DNA of 64,000 bases from Porphyra umbilicalis (GCA_002049455.2 KV919056.1:34268-98267); one strand, 5' to 3'. Shown: positions 22,018-33,507, counted from the stretch's first letter. The notes: a model not told the origin generated them from the sequence alone. A program made the numbers and translations.

Positions 22018-24465
22018 TCATTGCAAAATCTTGGAGTCATTCTTCGCCAAGGCTTGAAGAACGCGAGAACCCGGCCCCAGGTAGCAGCGAAGGGGGTGAT
22101 CATTGAGACGTGACAGCGAGGAACATGGAAACAAGCTTTGAAAACATAAATGGCGGATTCTGTTCTCGTGAACGCGAGGTGGATGACGCCTAGCTGCGAA
22201 GAGATGAGTCCCAGACTGAAGTTCGAATGGAAGGGATGAAGGACACATTAGGTACAGTCGGCATGGTCTTGAGAGCAAAGCTTTCTTTGTCATTACCCCC
22301 CCCTCTATGAACACCCCCCCGTGATAAGGCCCAGGAGAGACGCGCACGGACGTTCGTAGCGTCTCAGCAAGCTCATACGCGTACAGTAGCCCCACAGCGC
22401 GCCCACGACAGGATATTATCAGCTCCACGGCCAACCGCAGAAGGCGGGTCGTCACTCCCATTGTGATGTGAAGAGGAATCGGAACGACTTGCCGAGGATC
22501 TAAGGAAAGTAGCGGCGCCCTAGCGATAGACCGGTGAGCGTGCTGAAAGAGCCTTGCGGTAGTCGCGTGAGGCAGAGTCGCGGGAGCGAAGGTGTCAGCC
22601 ATGGTGCACAAGTGCCCAGCCGTTCGTAGATTGGTAGCGGCTGGCAACTCCAGGTCTTGCACGGTCCCAAACCGCTCGTCTAAGTCCGCGTGCGACGCTC
22701 AGGCAGTATTAGGACTGTAGCACATAAGGCATGGCATTGTGGCACTTCCGCCTTTGTGCCCATGAAAAGACCACAGGGCCTCGTAGTCACCCGAAGAAAA
22801 CAATCGCACAGAGCGCCGCTCGCCATTCACGACGACACCGTCGCGCACAAGGTCCCGTACGTGCTGCAGATGCTCCTTCAGCATCTTGGATACCTCATCG
22901 TAGGAATCCTTCTCCGCCGCGCAGACAGCGACGAGGATGGTATTACTGAGCCAGTGGGGGTGCTTCTGGTTTGCCAGCACCATAACGACTTTCACCGAGC
23001 CAGGAGAGCCCCCCTTATCCAAGCCCAACGCGAGGTGAACATCCTTCAAGGTAGGCGGGGGTGACGCCGCCAGAGGGCAGCTGCCACTACCCACTGACGG
23101 TGGTGAGTAGGCATCCGTTTGAAGAATTAGCACGCAGTCGGCGCCACGAATGAGACGCTCCACGAATCCATTGGAAGCGCTCAGAGCAATCAGCTTCTCA
23201 GCGACCGCCTCCTTAAGGTTGACCAGATGAGCCCCTGTACTTGCCACGGTGACGCGTTTTTCCGGTAGATCAGCAAATCGGGAACGTGCAGCTCTCAAAA
23301 CCGGCTGGCTCGCGAGAGCCGCACGCGACCCGCCCATCCCCCGCCCGATGCTATAAAAGGCAGTCAGGCTCACTCCGTTGGTCTCGATAAGTCCGAGCTG
23401 CTGCTCTGGGGTCAGCGGGAGTGGTTGAGCGGCCTTGCTGCGTCGCCTCTGAGCCACGGTCGCCCGACCGCTCGCGACCGCTCCCAGCGCTACGGATTGC
23501 ACATGAGAAGCCACGTCAGCATCCTCCTGGGACACGACCACCTTCGCCAATAGGCTCGAGCCAATCGCACTTCGATGATAGCGCTGACTGCGCTTCACAC
23601 GTGCCTTAAGTGGCGACATCCGCTTAACGTACACGCTCTCGTGACCGTTCGCCCGCTTAACGCGAAACTCAGGGGGACAGTCGTGTAGCTACATGGCCGC
23701 CTCAATCTGCTGTAGTGTAGGACCATCGCGGTCGTTCCGAAACGCGCCACTGCGGAGAAGCGCCAAAATTTCCGAGCAGCTAGGCGAATGAGGTGGAGGG
23801 GCGCGGGCTGATGCAATCGCTGATTGGGCCGCCTTCAGCTGCTCGTTCAGGCGGACGACACACCGCCTCTCAAAATTAGCTTGGTTCAGCGCCTTTGCAC
23901 GCTCGCGTGTCAATGTGCACACGCGTGCAGCAAGGTGGGAGAGGCTTGGACCTGCCGAAACGTGAGTGGTCGCCAATGAGCTGGCCAGTGACGAGCCACC
24001 GACGGGAGCACTGCCAGACGCCGCGCTAGAGTGACCACGCCAATTCTCACACGACATTGGGGCCACCAAAGACGGCGCGGCCGAAGGTGCTACAGGGCCA
24101 TCGACGAAATTCGTCTCTGCGGGAGCCTTGCGTAGCCGTGCCCGCTTACTCCGACAGTAACAGCGGTCGCAAGTATCGTGCGGACTACCAAAATCTTCGG
24201 TGGCATGTAGGGACAAGCAAGGGATGGCAGGCAGCGCACGCACGCATGCAAGCAGCACGTCGTCGAGCTCGGGGAAAGCTCGGTTTTGCCAGGCTCGCAG
24301 TCCATGACTGGGCCGTAGAAAGGCGTCTGAGCATCCCGTGCAGCGATACGCCCAGACAGCTCCAGGGAACGCGCTCCTGGTATCAGGATCAGACAGACTG
24401 CAGGTGGAATGCAAAATATATGAGAGAAAGAAGAGCAACAGAGCGATTTGTGATAGTGTGAGCAT
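22018..24465 (-). pseudogene. Uncharacterised transposon-like protein, copy 2
   Basis: One minus-strand frame of 816 codons with two stops only: TAG at 23691-23689 and TGA at 22701-22699. The N-terminal third has Cys pairs (YRCTGCSDAF; DTCDRCYC), which may bind zinc, and a helical segment (LTRERAKALNQANFERRC). The middle holds the blocks shared with the copy at 18.6-20.6 kb: HLVNLKEAVAEKLIALSASN, ALGLDKGGSPGSVKVV, SGDYEALWSFHGHKGG plus a Cys pair, then PIPLHITMGVTTRLLRLAV and GPYHGG. Likeness to the other copy ends near 22300, so the C-terminal block is lost and the remaining codons to 22018 are probably unrelated. Frame preserved, stops few: a fairly young corpse. The role is inferred as transposition. 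Confidence 0.65.
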
Positions 24466-24469
24466 ACGG

Positions 24470-25940
24470 ACAGCGTATGTGGATTGACACCTGTCTCTCG
24501 CAAAATCTGTGGCGCGTCTGCAACAGGTAGGCCCTGCCGATGTCCTTTCTCACGCCATACGTTTTGCGTCCTCGCTTGCCTGCCATGTTTTCCGGCGAAG
24601 AACTCCGTGTGTTCTCAGGAGTTATTTCCTGCTGCACCATATTACACTGAAGTAGAGACGTTGAGGAATACCATTCAGTCGTTAAGCGGAAGAAAAGATG
24701 CCCGTGCACGGAAAATGTCAGTAAGGCCATCACGCGATTGCCATTAGCGACATCGTTTGAGTTTACAATCTGCCTTCGTTTGGGTGTCAGCGGCGCACTT
24801 ACTCTCGTACGGTCCTAGAAGACGGAGCGGTCGGACGCAAATCGAGAAGGGGGAGGAGGGGGGGGGAGAAAGAGGCACGGATGGTGCGTGGCACATGGAT
24901 CTGCTGTGTCCCATGCCTGGACACATGAGACGGACTGGACGCGGTCGTCACCACGCTGCTCCAGTGGTCGGTCAAATTGACCCTCTGCGTTGGGTCAACA
25001 GGGGTGGGGTCGCACCCCTCTGACGAGCCGTGAGACGGTCCGATTCTTGGGTCGCAGGTCGCGACCCTTCGCTCCATTCACATTTCTCCACCTAGTGAAA
25101 TCATTTTCATACACGTCTGTAAGCTTGAAAGCCAGATCGGACACCTTAACTGGGCGTGCGCACCTGTCACTCTAAAGTGGGACCCAGGTTTTAGGCTTTC
25201 CTCTCGCACTTTCTGGCACTTACTCTTGTGGGATGACACTTTCCTGTACTTTGCAAGATGCTCTTGCATGAGACAGCTGTCCATAGTTGAGCAACGGCTG
25301 GTGAAAGTCGGATTTCCCGTTAACATGTATCCCCTGGCCTTGAGGACAGGGCACTATCCAACATGCGATTAAGGGCCCCCGTTTTAATTTTTTTCCGAGC
25401 TAGGGCGCGTTGCGGGAGTACTTGCGAAGTAGCGGGATGCACGTGGAGGGACCTCGTACGGCTCGGGCGGACGCCGCCGTACGTTGAGTCCGACATGGTC
25501 AGAAGCGCCAACTTGCACACTATCCGTACATGTGTTTTTGCACGATGGCTGTGCGCTGGGCGTTTGTGAGGTCCAACCACGTAGAAAGAAGGTGTTTTTC
25601 TCGTTCAGATGGCTTGAAACGGGGGGTCCGTGCTTCAAAAGAGCTGGAAGCGGAAATATGTGCTGCATTCAACAGCATCGGGAGAGGAATGACAGCGTTC
25701 TTCGTGGAACCTTCCCCTGGGATGCTCTGGACGGTTTCTTTTTTTCAAATTTGAACTCGAAAAAGGGGGCCCATATTGTGGCCAGTCGGAACGCGTCAAA
25801 TGCGGTGTGTCCGTGGCACGCTGTGACTAAAGCGGGCACGGCACGCGTGGCGCCACACAGCTGCCCGCACGAGGCTGTGGTCGGGCCTGTGACTGGCAGC
25901 GGGCGGTGCGGTGTGTGGTCAGTTTTAAGGGGGTGGTGAA
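24470..25940. other. No gene recognised
   Basis: Mixed sequence with short frames. Purine-rich run at 24843-24872. A plus-strand frame (25484-25939) and its neighbours have no family resemblance. GC content rises after 25.9 kb. Confidence 0.4.
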
Positions 25941-26019
25941 GTCTTGGCGGTGACACTGGCCGGGCGGGATGGGGCGCAGCTGTCTGCCCGGTATCTCGGA
26001 GGGGCAGGAGTCTGGCCAG

Positions 26020-26330
26020 GGGGGTTCGTGCGCCGGTGTTTGGAGGGTTTGGGGGGCCGTGGGGCGGGAGGAGGGGCGCGACGACGCCGTTGGCTTGTCG
26101 GTGGCAGCCCCTGCGACGGCGGCGGGGGCTCGGGCGCCCCCCCTGCTGCTAGCTGCTGGCACCAACGCAAACCCAGCCATCATCGGGGGTCAAGCGTGGG
26201 GTGGCGCCTGGCGTGGGGGGTGGACGGTCCGTGCGGTAGCAGCGGTGAGGGTGACGGTAGGTGTGCAGCCGGAGGGCTGGGAGGGGGGGGAGCTTGGCTG
26301 TCGGTGAGCCGTGCGCCACTTGAGACTGCC
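26020..26330 (+). repeat. GC-rich repeat, related copy at 27850-28150
   Basis: Shares ordered blocks with 27850-28150: GGGGCCGTGG, CGCCG(T/C)TGG, GGTAGCAGCCC or its variant, TGCGGTAGC followed by GTAGGTGTG and GCCGGAGGGCTGGG. On the plus strand each encodes an Ala-rich hydrophobic patch. These look like two diverged copies of part of a gene or element. A third, weaker likeness is the Ala-rich hydrophobic stretch near 27270-27340. Confidence 0.5.
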
Positions 26331-26854
26331 GTAAGTACACTCAGTCCATTCAGGAAACAAATATTTTGCAAGATCCACACTCGGTCAAGTCATCGCGCAT
26401 CGCGTTGAAGGATGTCCTGTCGCCCGTGGTATGAGAGGTCACGTCCCCTCCAACCCCCCCACGACCGTGGGCATGCCCTTCCGTCAAGGTGTGCCCGTCG
26501 AAGGTATGAAAATACGGTGCGTTCCGCTGCTACCACAAGGACGCTTGGGGCAAATGCGCGGCGTGAGGAACGTTGTCGTGCCATATTTGGAGGGACTGTT
26601 TCGCACGGCGCTATCGAATGACGAGCAACGAGGGGAGAGAGGAGTAGCTTAGGATTTTGCGGCGCTGCCACCCCACTGGTAGTTCGTTGACTCTCATTTG
26701 ACGCTTACTGCGCTCTCCCTTCCCGTGGCACACTGTGGCGTCGCTGATACAGGTGTGCGATGTTACGCTTGGCGCTTGACGGTGCCGGGCCAGCGGTTGG
26801 CGCCCTTTTCGCCATCAGCGGCGCACTAGGTTGTCAGTTGTGCGCCTTTTTGAC

Positions 26855-27692
26855 ATGGCAGTGCGCGTACGTGCCACGCGGGCTTTGCAGGGGGGAGATA
26901 TTGTCGTGTACGTTGCATTGGCTGCCAGGTGCGTGGGGGACTTGCCCGGTTTGTTGCCGATACTTGGGGCGCTGGGTATGTGATCCACGCACTCTCCGAG
27001 ACCTCCATGGTGGACGGCTCGACGACAGTCGATGTCATCCAGACTCGCCGCGGCACCGTGGCTCGCTCCAACTTCCTTTTCGTGACGATGCCAACCTCCC
27101 GTCCTCCGCCCGTCATGCAAGGGACGGCTTTGACCTTCAACGCGTGTTTGATGGTACGGGCGGCATCCGGGTAGTGCATCTTCCACTTCGAGGCCATTCG
27201 GGCCGGGACGGCGGACGTGTTTCGCAGCTCCTCCCCGCGCCTAGAGCAACTTCAAGTAAGCGCTCGGGCCGCGGCGGCGGCCTTCGCAGCGGCCACGGTG
27301 GCGATGGCGGTGGTCGGGCTTGTGCTGGCACCGGCAGAGGCGGGACCGGGCGTAGCAGTGGTGAGGTAGGCGGGGGGGAGGAGGGAGGGGCGGCCTTGGC
27401 CGCGGCTGGTGGGGTATGGGTGCCAACGGGGCCCGCGCGCGGCGTTCGTCATTGGGTGGGACCGAACTCCAATCCATTTGAGCGGCATGTGCTGTTGGGA
27501 GACGTGCATCGCATCTCCCAGATGGTGGACGGGACGGACCCTGTGGCGGCTGTGCGGCCTTTCGCTGTCTGGACGCCTTCGGCTGTGTGGGAATCGCAGC
27601 AGGAGGTTCTCGCGGTTGTCATTGTGTCTGCCGCTGCCCAGTTGGACACGCGTGTGGTCAATGTGTGGCCGGAGGTAGGCGTTTCTCGGTAG
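26855..27692 (+). pseudogene. Decayed gene of unknown function with a hydrophobic segment
   Basis: Protein-like sequence can be followed through several frames on the plus strand. It starts at an ATG at 26855 (MAVRVRATRALQGGDIVVYV), then moves to the frame from 26929 (ARFVADTWGAGYVIHALSE, VARSNFLFVTMP). An in-frame TAG at 27172-27174 is followed without shift by CIFHFEAIRAGTADVF and an Ala/Val-rich membrane-like segment near 27290-27350. A different frame, 27408-27692, gives VLLGDVHRISQMVDG and DPVAAVRPFAVWTPSAVWES, ending at a stop. I do not recognise the family. At least two frame changes and one stop mark it as broken. Fragments of related sequence nearby (26.0 and 27.9 kb) suggest a small multicopy family. 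Confidence 0.4.
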
Positions 27693-27849
27693 GGGGAGCT
27701 TGAGCTTGACTTGGGCAGTGTCCAGCCGAGGCACTTGGCTGAACTCGGCAGTATGGCCAAAACCACCTGTCCGTGCCGCATCTGCGCGTGTCCTTTCATC
27801 TTTTTAAGAGCACGCACGAAGATTCCCCTGGCCTTTAGGAAACGTTGTG

Positions 27850-28150
27850 GAGGGGTTGAGGGGCCGTGGTGCTGCGGAGGGGGGGGGTACAGACGCCGCT
27901 GGTTGCCGGTAGCAGCCCTTACGGCGGCGGCGGCGGCCCCTGCGCCCGCGCCCCCTGCTGTGATAGGCTTGCTGTTGGCAACACACATAGCTACCATGGA
28001 CGAGGGGGCGGGAGTGGCGTGGCGTTTGCCCCGTGAGGCGGGTGGGCTGTGCGGTAGCGGCGGCGAAGTCGGACGTAGGTGTGAGGCCGGAGGGCTGGGG
28101 GGGGTGAGGCTGTCGGCGTGCCGTGCGTGACTCAGGTCTGTCGCAAGCAC
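27850..28150 (+). repeat. GC-rich repeat, related copy at 26020-26330
   Basis: Second diverged copy of the block described at 26020-26330, in the same orientation about 1.8 kb away. It encodes LPVAALTAAAAAPAPAP and an Ile/Leu-rich continuation in one frame. No start or stop structure indicates a working gene. Confidence 0.5.
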
Positions 28151-30460
28151 GGCGTCCCCTGGGTAGGGGGACGGCGCGCTACAGAGCGGACGGCTCGGGC
28201 GCGCGCGCCTGAACGTGGACGCCCGCAGGGACATGAAAATGAAAATCAATGCAGGGCATGAAAAATATAGCCACGTGCCAAGTGAAGCGCGACTCGGCAT
28301 GTTTCAAGTCTAAAAAGTGCTTCGGAACTTACACAACTAGATGGCCTTCGATCACAGCTCAACTCCAGGCCAGGGTGATTTCGCGTACGCGCTTTCAGTA
28401 CATCTCAATCGTCTACGACTGATTTTGAGCCTGCTAGCCAATGTATGTCCGAGAATCCGAATGACCGCCTCCTTGGGATCTTAACTGGGCGTGTGAGACA
28501 AAGCGGGATCCGAGAAAAATCCAGCCATCGTGTTAAGGGGATTGAGAGCAAGGCGAGCGGTGCGCCGCAAACGCCTGCTACACCATTTTCGAACAGAAAC
28601 GTGGACGACTCCGAGTGGACTGCCATATTCGTTAGTATAGATGGCGTTTGCAGAAACCCAGCTATGCGGGACGCATACAGAAGGATCCGAGTGCCCAGGT
28701 TTAGAATTTCAGTCCGAAATGCTCGCCTCCTTCGCTGGCTTGACTCAGCTTTCACAGTTCCGTCCGGCCAGCCCGCGCCACCGGCCAGACGCAGCTATCC
28801 GTCCGCACGAGCCGCCATCGCTCGCCAGCTCGACTACAGCCCCCGTGCGCGCTGTGACGATGGCAGTAGCCATTGACACTACTGTGCAGGAAGGGGGGGG
28901 GGCGGGTGCCGGTGGGGGGGGAGGGGGGGCGGCCCCAGCCCCAGCTGAGTCCCGCCTTGCGGAAGGGACCGCGCGAGGCGCTGCGCTTGGGTGTAGAGGA
29001 ATTGGGCGACGGCGATGCGAGTGGCGGCCCCCGCCAAGCCGTCGGGGCCATCGTTGGGGGGGGTGACACGGCGCGCACGCGGGGGTGTCCGCGTCGAAAA
29101 ATGAGGTGGGGAGGTCGCAGCTTGGAGAGATTCGGGAGCGTGTCGTCGGTCGTGGGAGGGGGAGGGGAGGGAGGCCTCGAAGGTGAGGTTTGGTCTGCTT
29201 GCGATCATCCTGGAGCCACAGAGAGCTACATGGTACCACCATGTTGCGTCGAAGAGAAAACACCTTTCTTGTGTGTGCCTCACCTGGCACAGACGATAGG
29301 GGTGGTGCTCTTCGTCGTGGCAAGCATCAACCGAAAGCAGTGACCTCTCGCTGCCTTCATTTGATCAATATACGCGCTTTAGAAGTGCAAATGGTCGCAA
29401 AAGACGGACACAGAGCACAGTATCGGCCACATCCGATCGCAATAGGCCTGGTTATATGGCAGGATCTGACGCATACCAGCTTTCAGGGGCGGTCCCCAGT
29501 GCGAGGGATCCACCGCCGGGAAAGTGCCATTCCCCTCAAACTAGCGTTTGCGATCGATTGCGTCGCAAACTCCGCACCGCTGAGCTTGCTCTCAGAATCG
29601 AAGGCTTTGGTTTGGGGGGGCTTGGAACCGAAGGAAGAAGCCGGGCAAAGACAGCCGCGTGCTCGATTCACGGGTGGCCCGCCAAGAATCCAGGCGATCG
29701 TCGGCAGCCGCGCCCACCGCATCTCAGCCGCATCTCACTGCACTTCGGCTACATTTCGTAGACCATCGCATTTTCGAAAGCTTCGCACGACAGGCCTGCA
29801 GATGTCGTCATACGTGAGTCCAGATGCATGGATTCTTTGCAAAGCAATGTCATCCGTTTAACCGGCTGCGGCGGGGGGATGTGTAAATTGATTGATTTTT
29901 TTCCTACTTCCTTCAACCTTTAACGGCTCGCTGATTCTTGTTCAGGCATCCGCCGGTTATCCCGTCACGGATGGAGCTTGCCGCCACTTGCCGTCACTTG
30001 CATGAAGTTGTCGCCACTTGACTTGAGCTGCCTTCCAGGCAGGCCACTTGACGGCCTGACATCAGCGGCCTGCTGTGTCTGGCACCCGTGTCGGGTGGTC
30101 AGACACACTGTCGCAGACACCGGGCTCACCGCCCTGACACTGTCGTGTCCGGAAGCACAGCCGTGGCTGCTTCTCAACTGCGGTGCTGGGGCCCCGGGCG
30201 AGTCGAGGCTGTGCAACAGGCCAAGTCGAATTGATCAGGTTGCATTTATACTGCACCTGCACTGCATCTCCGTTCATGTCAACCTCAGCACAGGTGCGTG
30301 CCTTCAACGTATCTCCTGGCCAACTCACCCGCCACAGGCGCGGGCGTCATGTCCGCAGCGCGTGAACGAAAAAAATGGGCCCATCACAGGCAACCAAGAG
30401 TAGCACAGGACGAGAAAAGGGCGCAGGGGAGGCGTCAGTTCGTGCGTCCATGAAAAGCAC
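28151..30460. other. No gene recognised
   Basis: Mixed sequence. From 28880 to 29150 there are G-runs up to about nine and Gly/Arg/Pro-coding patches on both strands. From 29980 to 30060 the word CACTTG recurs (CCGTCACTTG, CCGCCACTTG and GGCCACTTG type). Open frames at 28405-28755 (minus) and 29190-29861 (plus) do not resemble known proteins. Confidence 0.4.
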
Positions 30461-30469
30461 AAGGTGGCG

Positions 30470-31620
30470 CCTCCCCCCCCACCCACACCCCCACCCCCCC
30501 CCCGCGCCCACCCCAACTTACGCCCACACCCGTGCCGCTGCCGCCACCGCCGTGGCCACCCGTCCCAGGAGAGCGGCGGCGCCCAGGGCGGCCTCCCCCC
30601 GCCCTCCCCCCCCAACTACGCCCAAACCCGCAGCAGGCCGTGGCTTAACGCCCCCAACCCCCTCCCCCCCAAACACACACCTACACCGGCGGGCGGCCTC
30701 TTGCCGCCCTCCCCCGCATCCACGCCCAAACTCGCGGGCTGCGCTGCAACCCCAGTGGTCTTACACCCCCCCCCCCACCCCCCCCTTCAAACCGGGGTAA
30801 CCATCGCCGCCGCCACCGCCGTTGCCGCCGCCGTCAGAATCGTCGCCGTCGCCGCCGCGACCACCCTTGCCGCCGACATCGGCGCCGTCGGCGCCGTCGC
30901 TGCCACCACCGCCGTTGCCGCCACCTTTGGGGACGTTGCCGCTGCCGCCGCAACTTCCATTGCCGCCGCCGTTGGGAGCGTCGCCGTTGCCGCCGCCACC
31001 ACTTTTACCGCCACCGCCGTTGCCGCCGCCGTCGGGGGCGTCGCCGTTGACGCCGCGACCGCCCGTGCCGCCGACATCGGCGCCGTCGGCGCCGTCGCTG
31101 CCGCCACCGGCGTTGCCGCCGCCGTTGGATGCGTTGCCGTTGCCGCCGCCACTGCCATTGCCGCCGCCGTTGGGGACGTCGCCGTTGCCGCGGCCACTGC
31201 CCTTGCCGCCGCCGTCGGCGCCGTCGGTGCCGTCGCTGCCGCCACCGTTGCCGCCATTGCCGCGGCCGCTGCCGCCGCCGTCGTCGTCGTTGCCGCCGTC
31301 GGCGCCTTTGCCGCAATTGCCGCCGTCACCGCCGTCGCCGCCGCCCCTGCCGCCGCCGCCGCCGCCGCCGTCGCCGCCGTCGCCGCCGCCGTCGCCTCTC
31401 TCGCCACCGCCGTCGCCGCCGTCGCCGCCGCCGTTACCGCCGTTGCCCCGCCGCCCCGCGGCGGCTGCACAACCGCCGCATGCCCGTGGCCGGGCAGCCT
31501 TGGCGGGCGTCGGGAGGCGGCGGCGGACGCGGCGGCGGCGGCGGCGGCCGCGGTGGCGGCGGTCGCGGCGGGCGCGCCGACCACCCCGCCGCCGACGGCG
31601 GGCGGTACGTCCGCCACGCC
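30470..31620. repeat. GC-rich trinucleotide-type repeat island, 198-bp unit
   Basis: A long imperfect (GCC/GCCGTC/GTTGCC)n tract. A 198-bp direct repeat is visible: the block CGCCGACATCGGCGCCGTCG starts at about 30871 and again at about 31069. Read on the plus strand it gives Pro/Ser-rich or Ala/Val-rich sequence, and on the minus strand Gly/Asp/Asn-rich sequence (GGNGGG, DGADGADVGG). All look protein-like because the DNA is simple. 198 is a multiple of three, so a repeat protein (for example a Pro-rich wall protein or a Gly-rich one) is possible, but the sequence alone does not tell which strand, if any, is used. C-runs flank it at 30470-30500 and 30760-30786. Confidence 0.55.
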
Positions 31621-31970
31621 GACGGCGGCCGTGACGGCGGTGGCGAGGAGGGCGGTGAGGAGGAGGACGCGGCACGAGGCCAGGGCCGTCCACGTGTGGT
31701 GGCGGGGCCGCGCGGGGACGCCGCCACCGTTGCCGTCGTCGCCGCCGCCGCCGTTGTGGCAGAGGGCGGGTGGGTGGCACAGAGGAGGGAGAGGGCGGTG
31801 CCGGTGCTGGTGGTGGCCGCCGCCGCAAAGTCGGCCGTCGACGGCCGTCGCGTCACGGACGGCGCGGCGCGGCGCGTGGCCGCCCCGCCGCCGCCGCCGC
31901 CGCTGCCGGCCGCCCCGGCGCGCGGGGCGTCACGGCGAGCCGCGTGCGCGGCGGCGGGGTGGGGCGGTGC

Positions 31971-32005
<35 letters not shown>

Positions 32006-32040
32006 CGCCAACCACCATTTCCTCGCCGTGGTACAGGGGA
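31621..32040. other. GC-rich stretch open on both strands
   Basis: Continues the island with less regular repeats. Both strands are open. The plus strand gives Ala/Val/Arg-rich sequence, the minus strand Ser/Thr/Pro/Ala-rich sequence. (CGG)n near 31970-32005. No product is proposed. Confidence 0.4.
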
Positions 32041-32271
32041 AGATCCCGCGAGCTCCCTCAAGACATACAGAACTATCCCGATCTCCAGATCGCCACGGAG
32101 TTGACAGAACTATTTAGAAAACAACATCGAGCACTGATGTACAAACGACGAACCATTTCCATTCAAGAACAAGAAATCGGAATTAGAAAACGAGAAATAG
32201 CCGCCGAAGATGTGAACAAACACTATGGTAGTGCAATTGTGGGATTCTACGGCCAATCACAGCGCGCATAG
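32041..32271 (+). other. Coding-like charged tail, possible last exon
   Basis: Immediately after the (CGG)n tract the composition drops and a plus-strand frame reads RELPQDIQNYPDLQIATEL, TELFRKQHRALMYKRRTI, QEQEIGIRKREIAAEDVN and ends QSQRA with a stop at 32269-32271. Even use of charged and aromatic residues over about 75 codons looks like a helical protein end rather than chance. It is in frame with upstream GC-rich sequence, but I could not show that they form one gene. No family recognised. Confidence 0.3.
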
Positions 32272-32399
32272 AAGACAGTTACACGAAGAAGTACATACTG
32301 ATAAACGACTTGTTCAAGGATGCTTAAGAATTGAAATATTCTCAAGAAAGTTTTTGAGCACCTGACTATTCTTGAGATCAGTTCTATGAATGCTCTTTG

Positions 32400-33170
32400 G
32401 TAATTCTTTGTGGCCTGCTCTTGCTTGACAGCTGCGGCGGCGGCCGTCCAGACTGTGGCGGCGGCAGCGGACGCGGTTGCAAACAGCTCGTCAGGCACGG
32501 CGACTCCTGTGGGCGAGACGACACACGTGTGGCTGTGACGGTCGCGACAGTCGACCCCACTCTCCGCCATGCCCCCGCCCGACTGTCCGCCATCGATTCG
32601 CCCCACTTTCCGCCTCGCCCCACCCCGCCGCGCCTCCCCGCCCCCGCATAACCCCCCTCCTAACCCGCCGCTGCCCCACAGGTGCCGCCGCTCTGGCCGG
32701 CCCCCTCTCCCACATCGCCTGTTTTCCTCCCTCCGCCTCCCTCCGGTTTTTGCGGCGCGCAACCCGCCAAGCTCCCTCACCCCCGGCACCCCAACCCACC
32801 ATGGGCGGCGGCGGCGGCACCGTCGGCGGCGCCACCCCCCCCCCCCGCCGCCCCCCTTGTCAGGAGGGGGCGGCTGGACGTTGCCGCCGCCGACGCGGAC
32901 CTGGTGCCGCGCGTCGCCACCGTGCGCGTGGGCGACATTGCGGACGAAGTTGACCTGGGGGGGTGAGCGGGTGGGGGGAAGGGGCGGGGGGGGGGGGTGC
33001 TGCGGTTGGTGCACCCTACAGACGCGGACCTCCACGTTCACACGTACGTGCTGGAGGGGGGTTCCAGGTGGAGGGGGGTTCCACCGCCGCCGGCGGGGGG
33101 GGCGGCGCAGCCGACGGCGACGCGGGCCTCGACGGCGTCGCCCTTGACAACGCCGAAGTCAGAGCCTGAA
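32400..33170 (+). other. Possible GC-rich spliced gene, unresolved
   Basis: Hints of a plus-strand gene. A stretch near 32430-32525 encodes AAAAVQTVAAAADAVAN. A strong 3' splice site (TAAC, C-rich tract, CACAG) precedes about 32684. A later frame reads RGRLDVAAADADLVPR and VRVGDIADEVDL up to a GTGAGC donor at 32963. After a CTACAG at about 33021 the sequence DADLHVHTYVLEGG continues. The joins need a one-base change in a G-run at the 32963 donor to stay in frame. No start, stop or family could be fixed, so this is only a candidate locus. Confidence 0.3.
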
Positions 33171-33507
33171 TCACTGCCAGACGTGTGATAGAGATGCTCT
33201 CAGACGGCCTCGAAGGCCCTTTTTCTGAGGCTCGCGCACAGCCCAAGTCATTCGGGAGGGTCTTGGCCGTGAGACCTCCGTTAGCATGTACATGTTTTTG
33301 CTGACATTGTACTGCACTGTATGACATTGGATGACATCTCACCCGTCACACCTCTTCCACGAGTGGAAGCTCTTCGAGTCCTCGCCACACCAAAGTCCTG
33401 AATCACTGCCAAGCGTGTGATGGAAATGCCCTCAGACGGCCTCAAAGGCCCTTTTCCCGAGGCTCGCGCACAAGCTAAGTCATTCGGAAGTGTCTTGGCC
33501 GTGAGAG
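33163..33507 (+). repeat. Direct repeat of about 110-118 bp, two copies
   Basis: Copies at about 33163-33281 and 33399-33507, starting 236 bp apart, share CCTGAATCACTGCCA, CAGACGGCCTC, GAGGCTCGCGCACA, AAGTCATTCGG and GTCTTGGCCGTGAGA with scattered substitutions. Non-coding as far as I can see. The first copy begins at the very edge of the GC-rich island. Confidence 0.65.
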
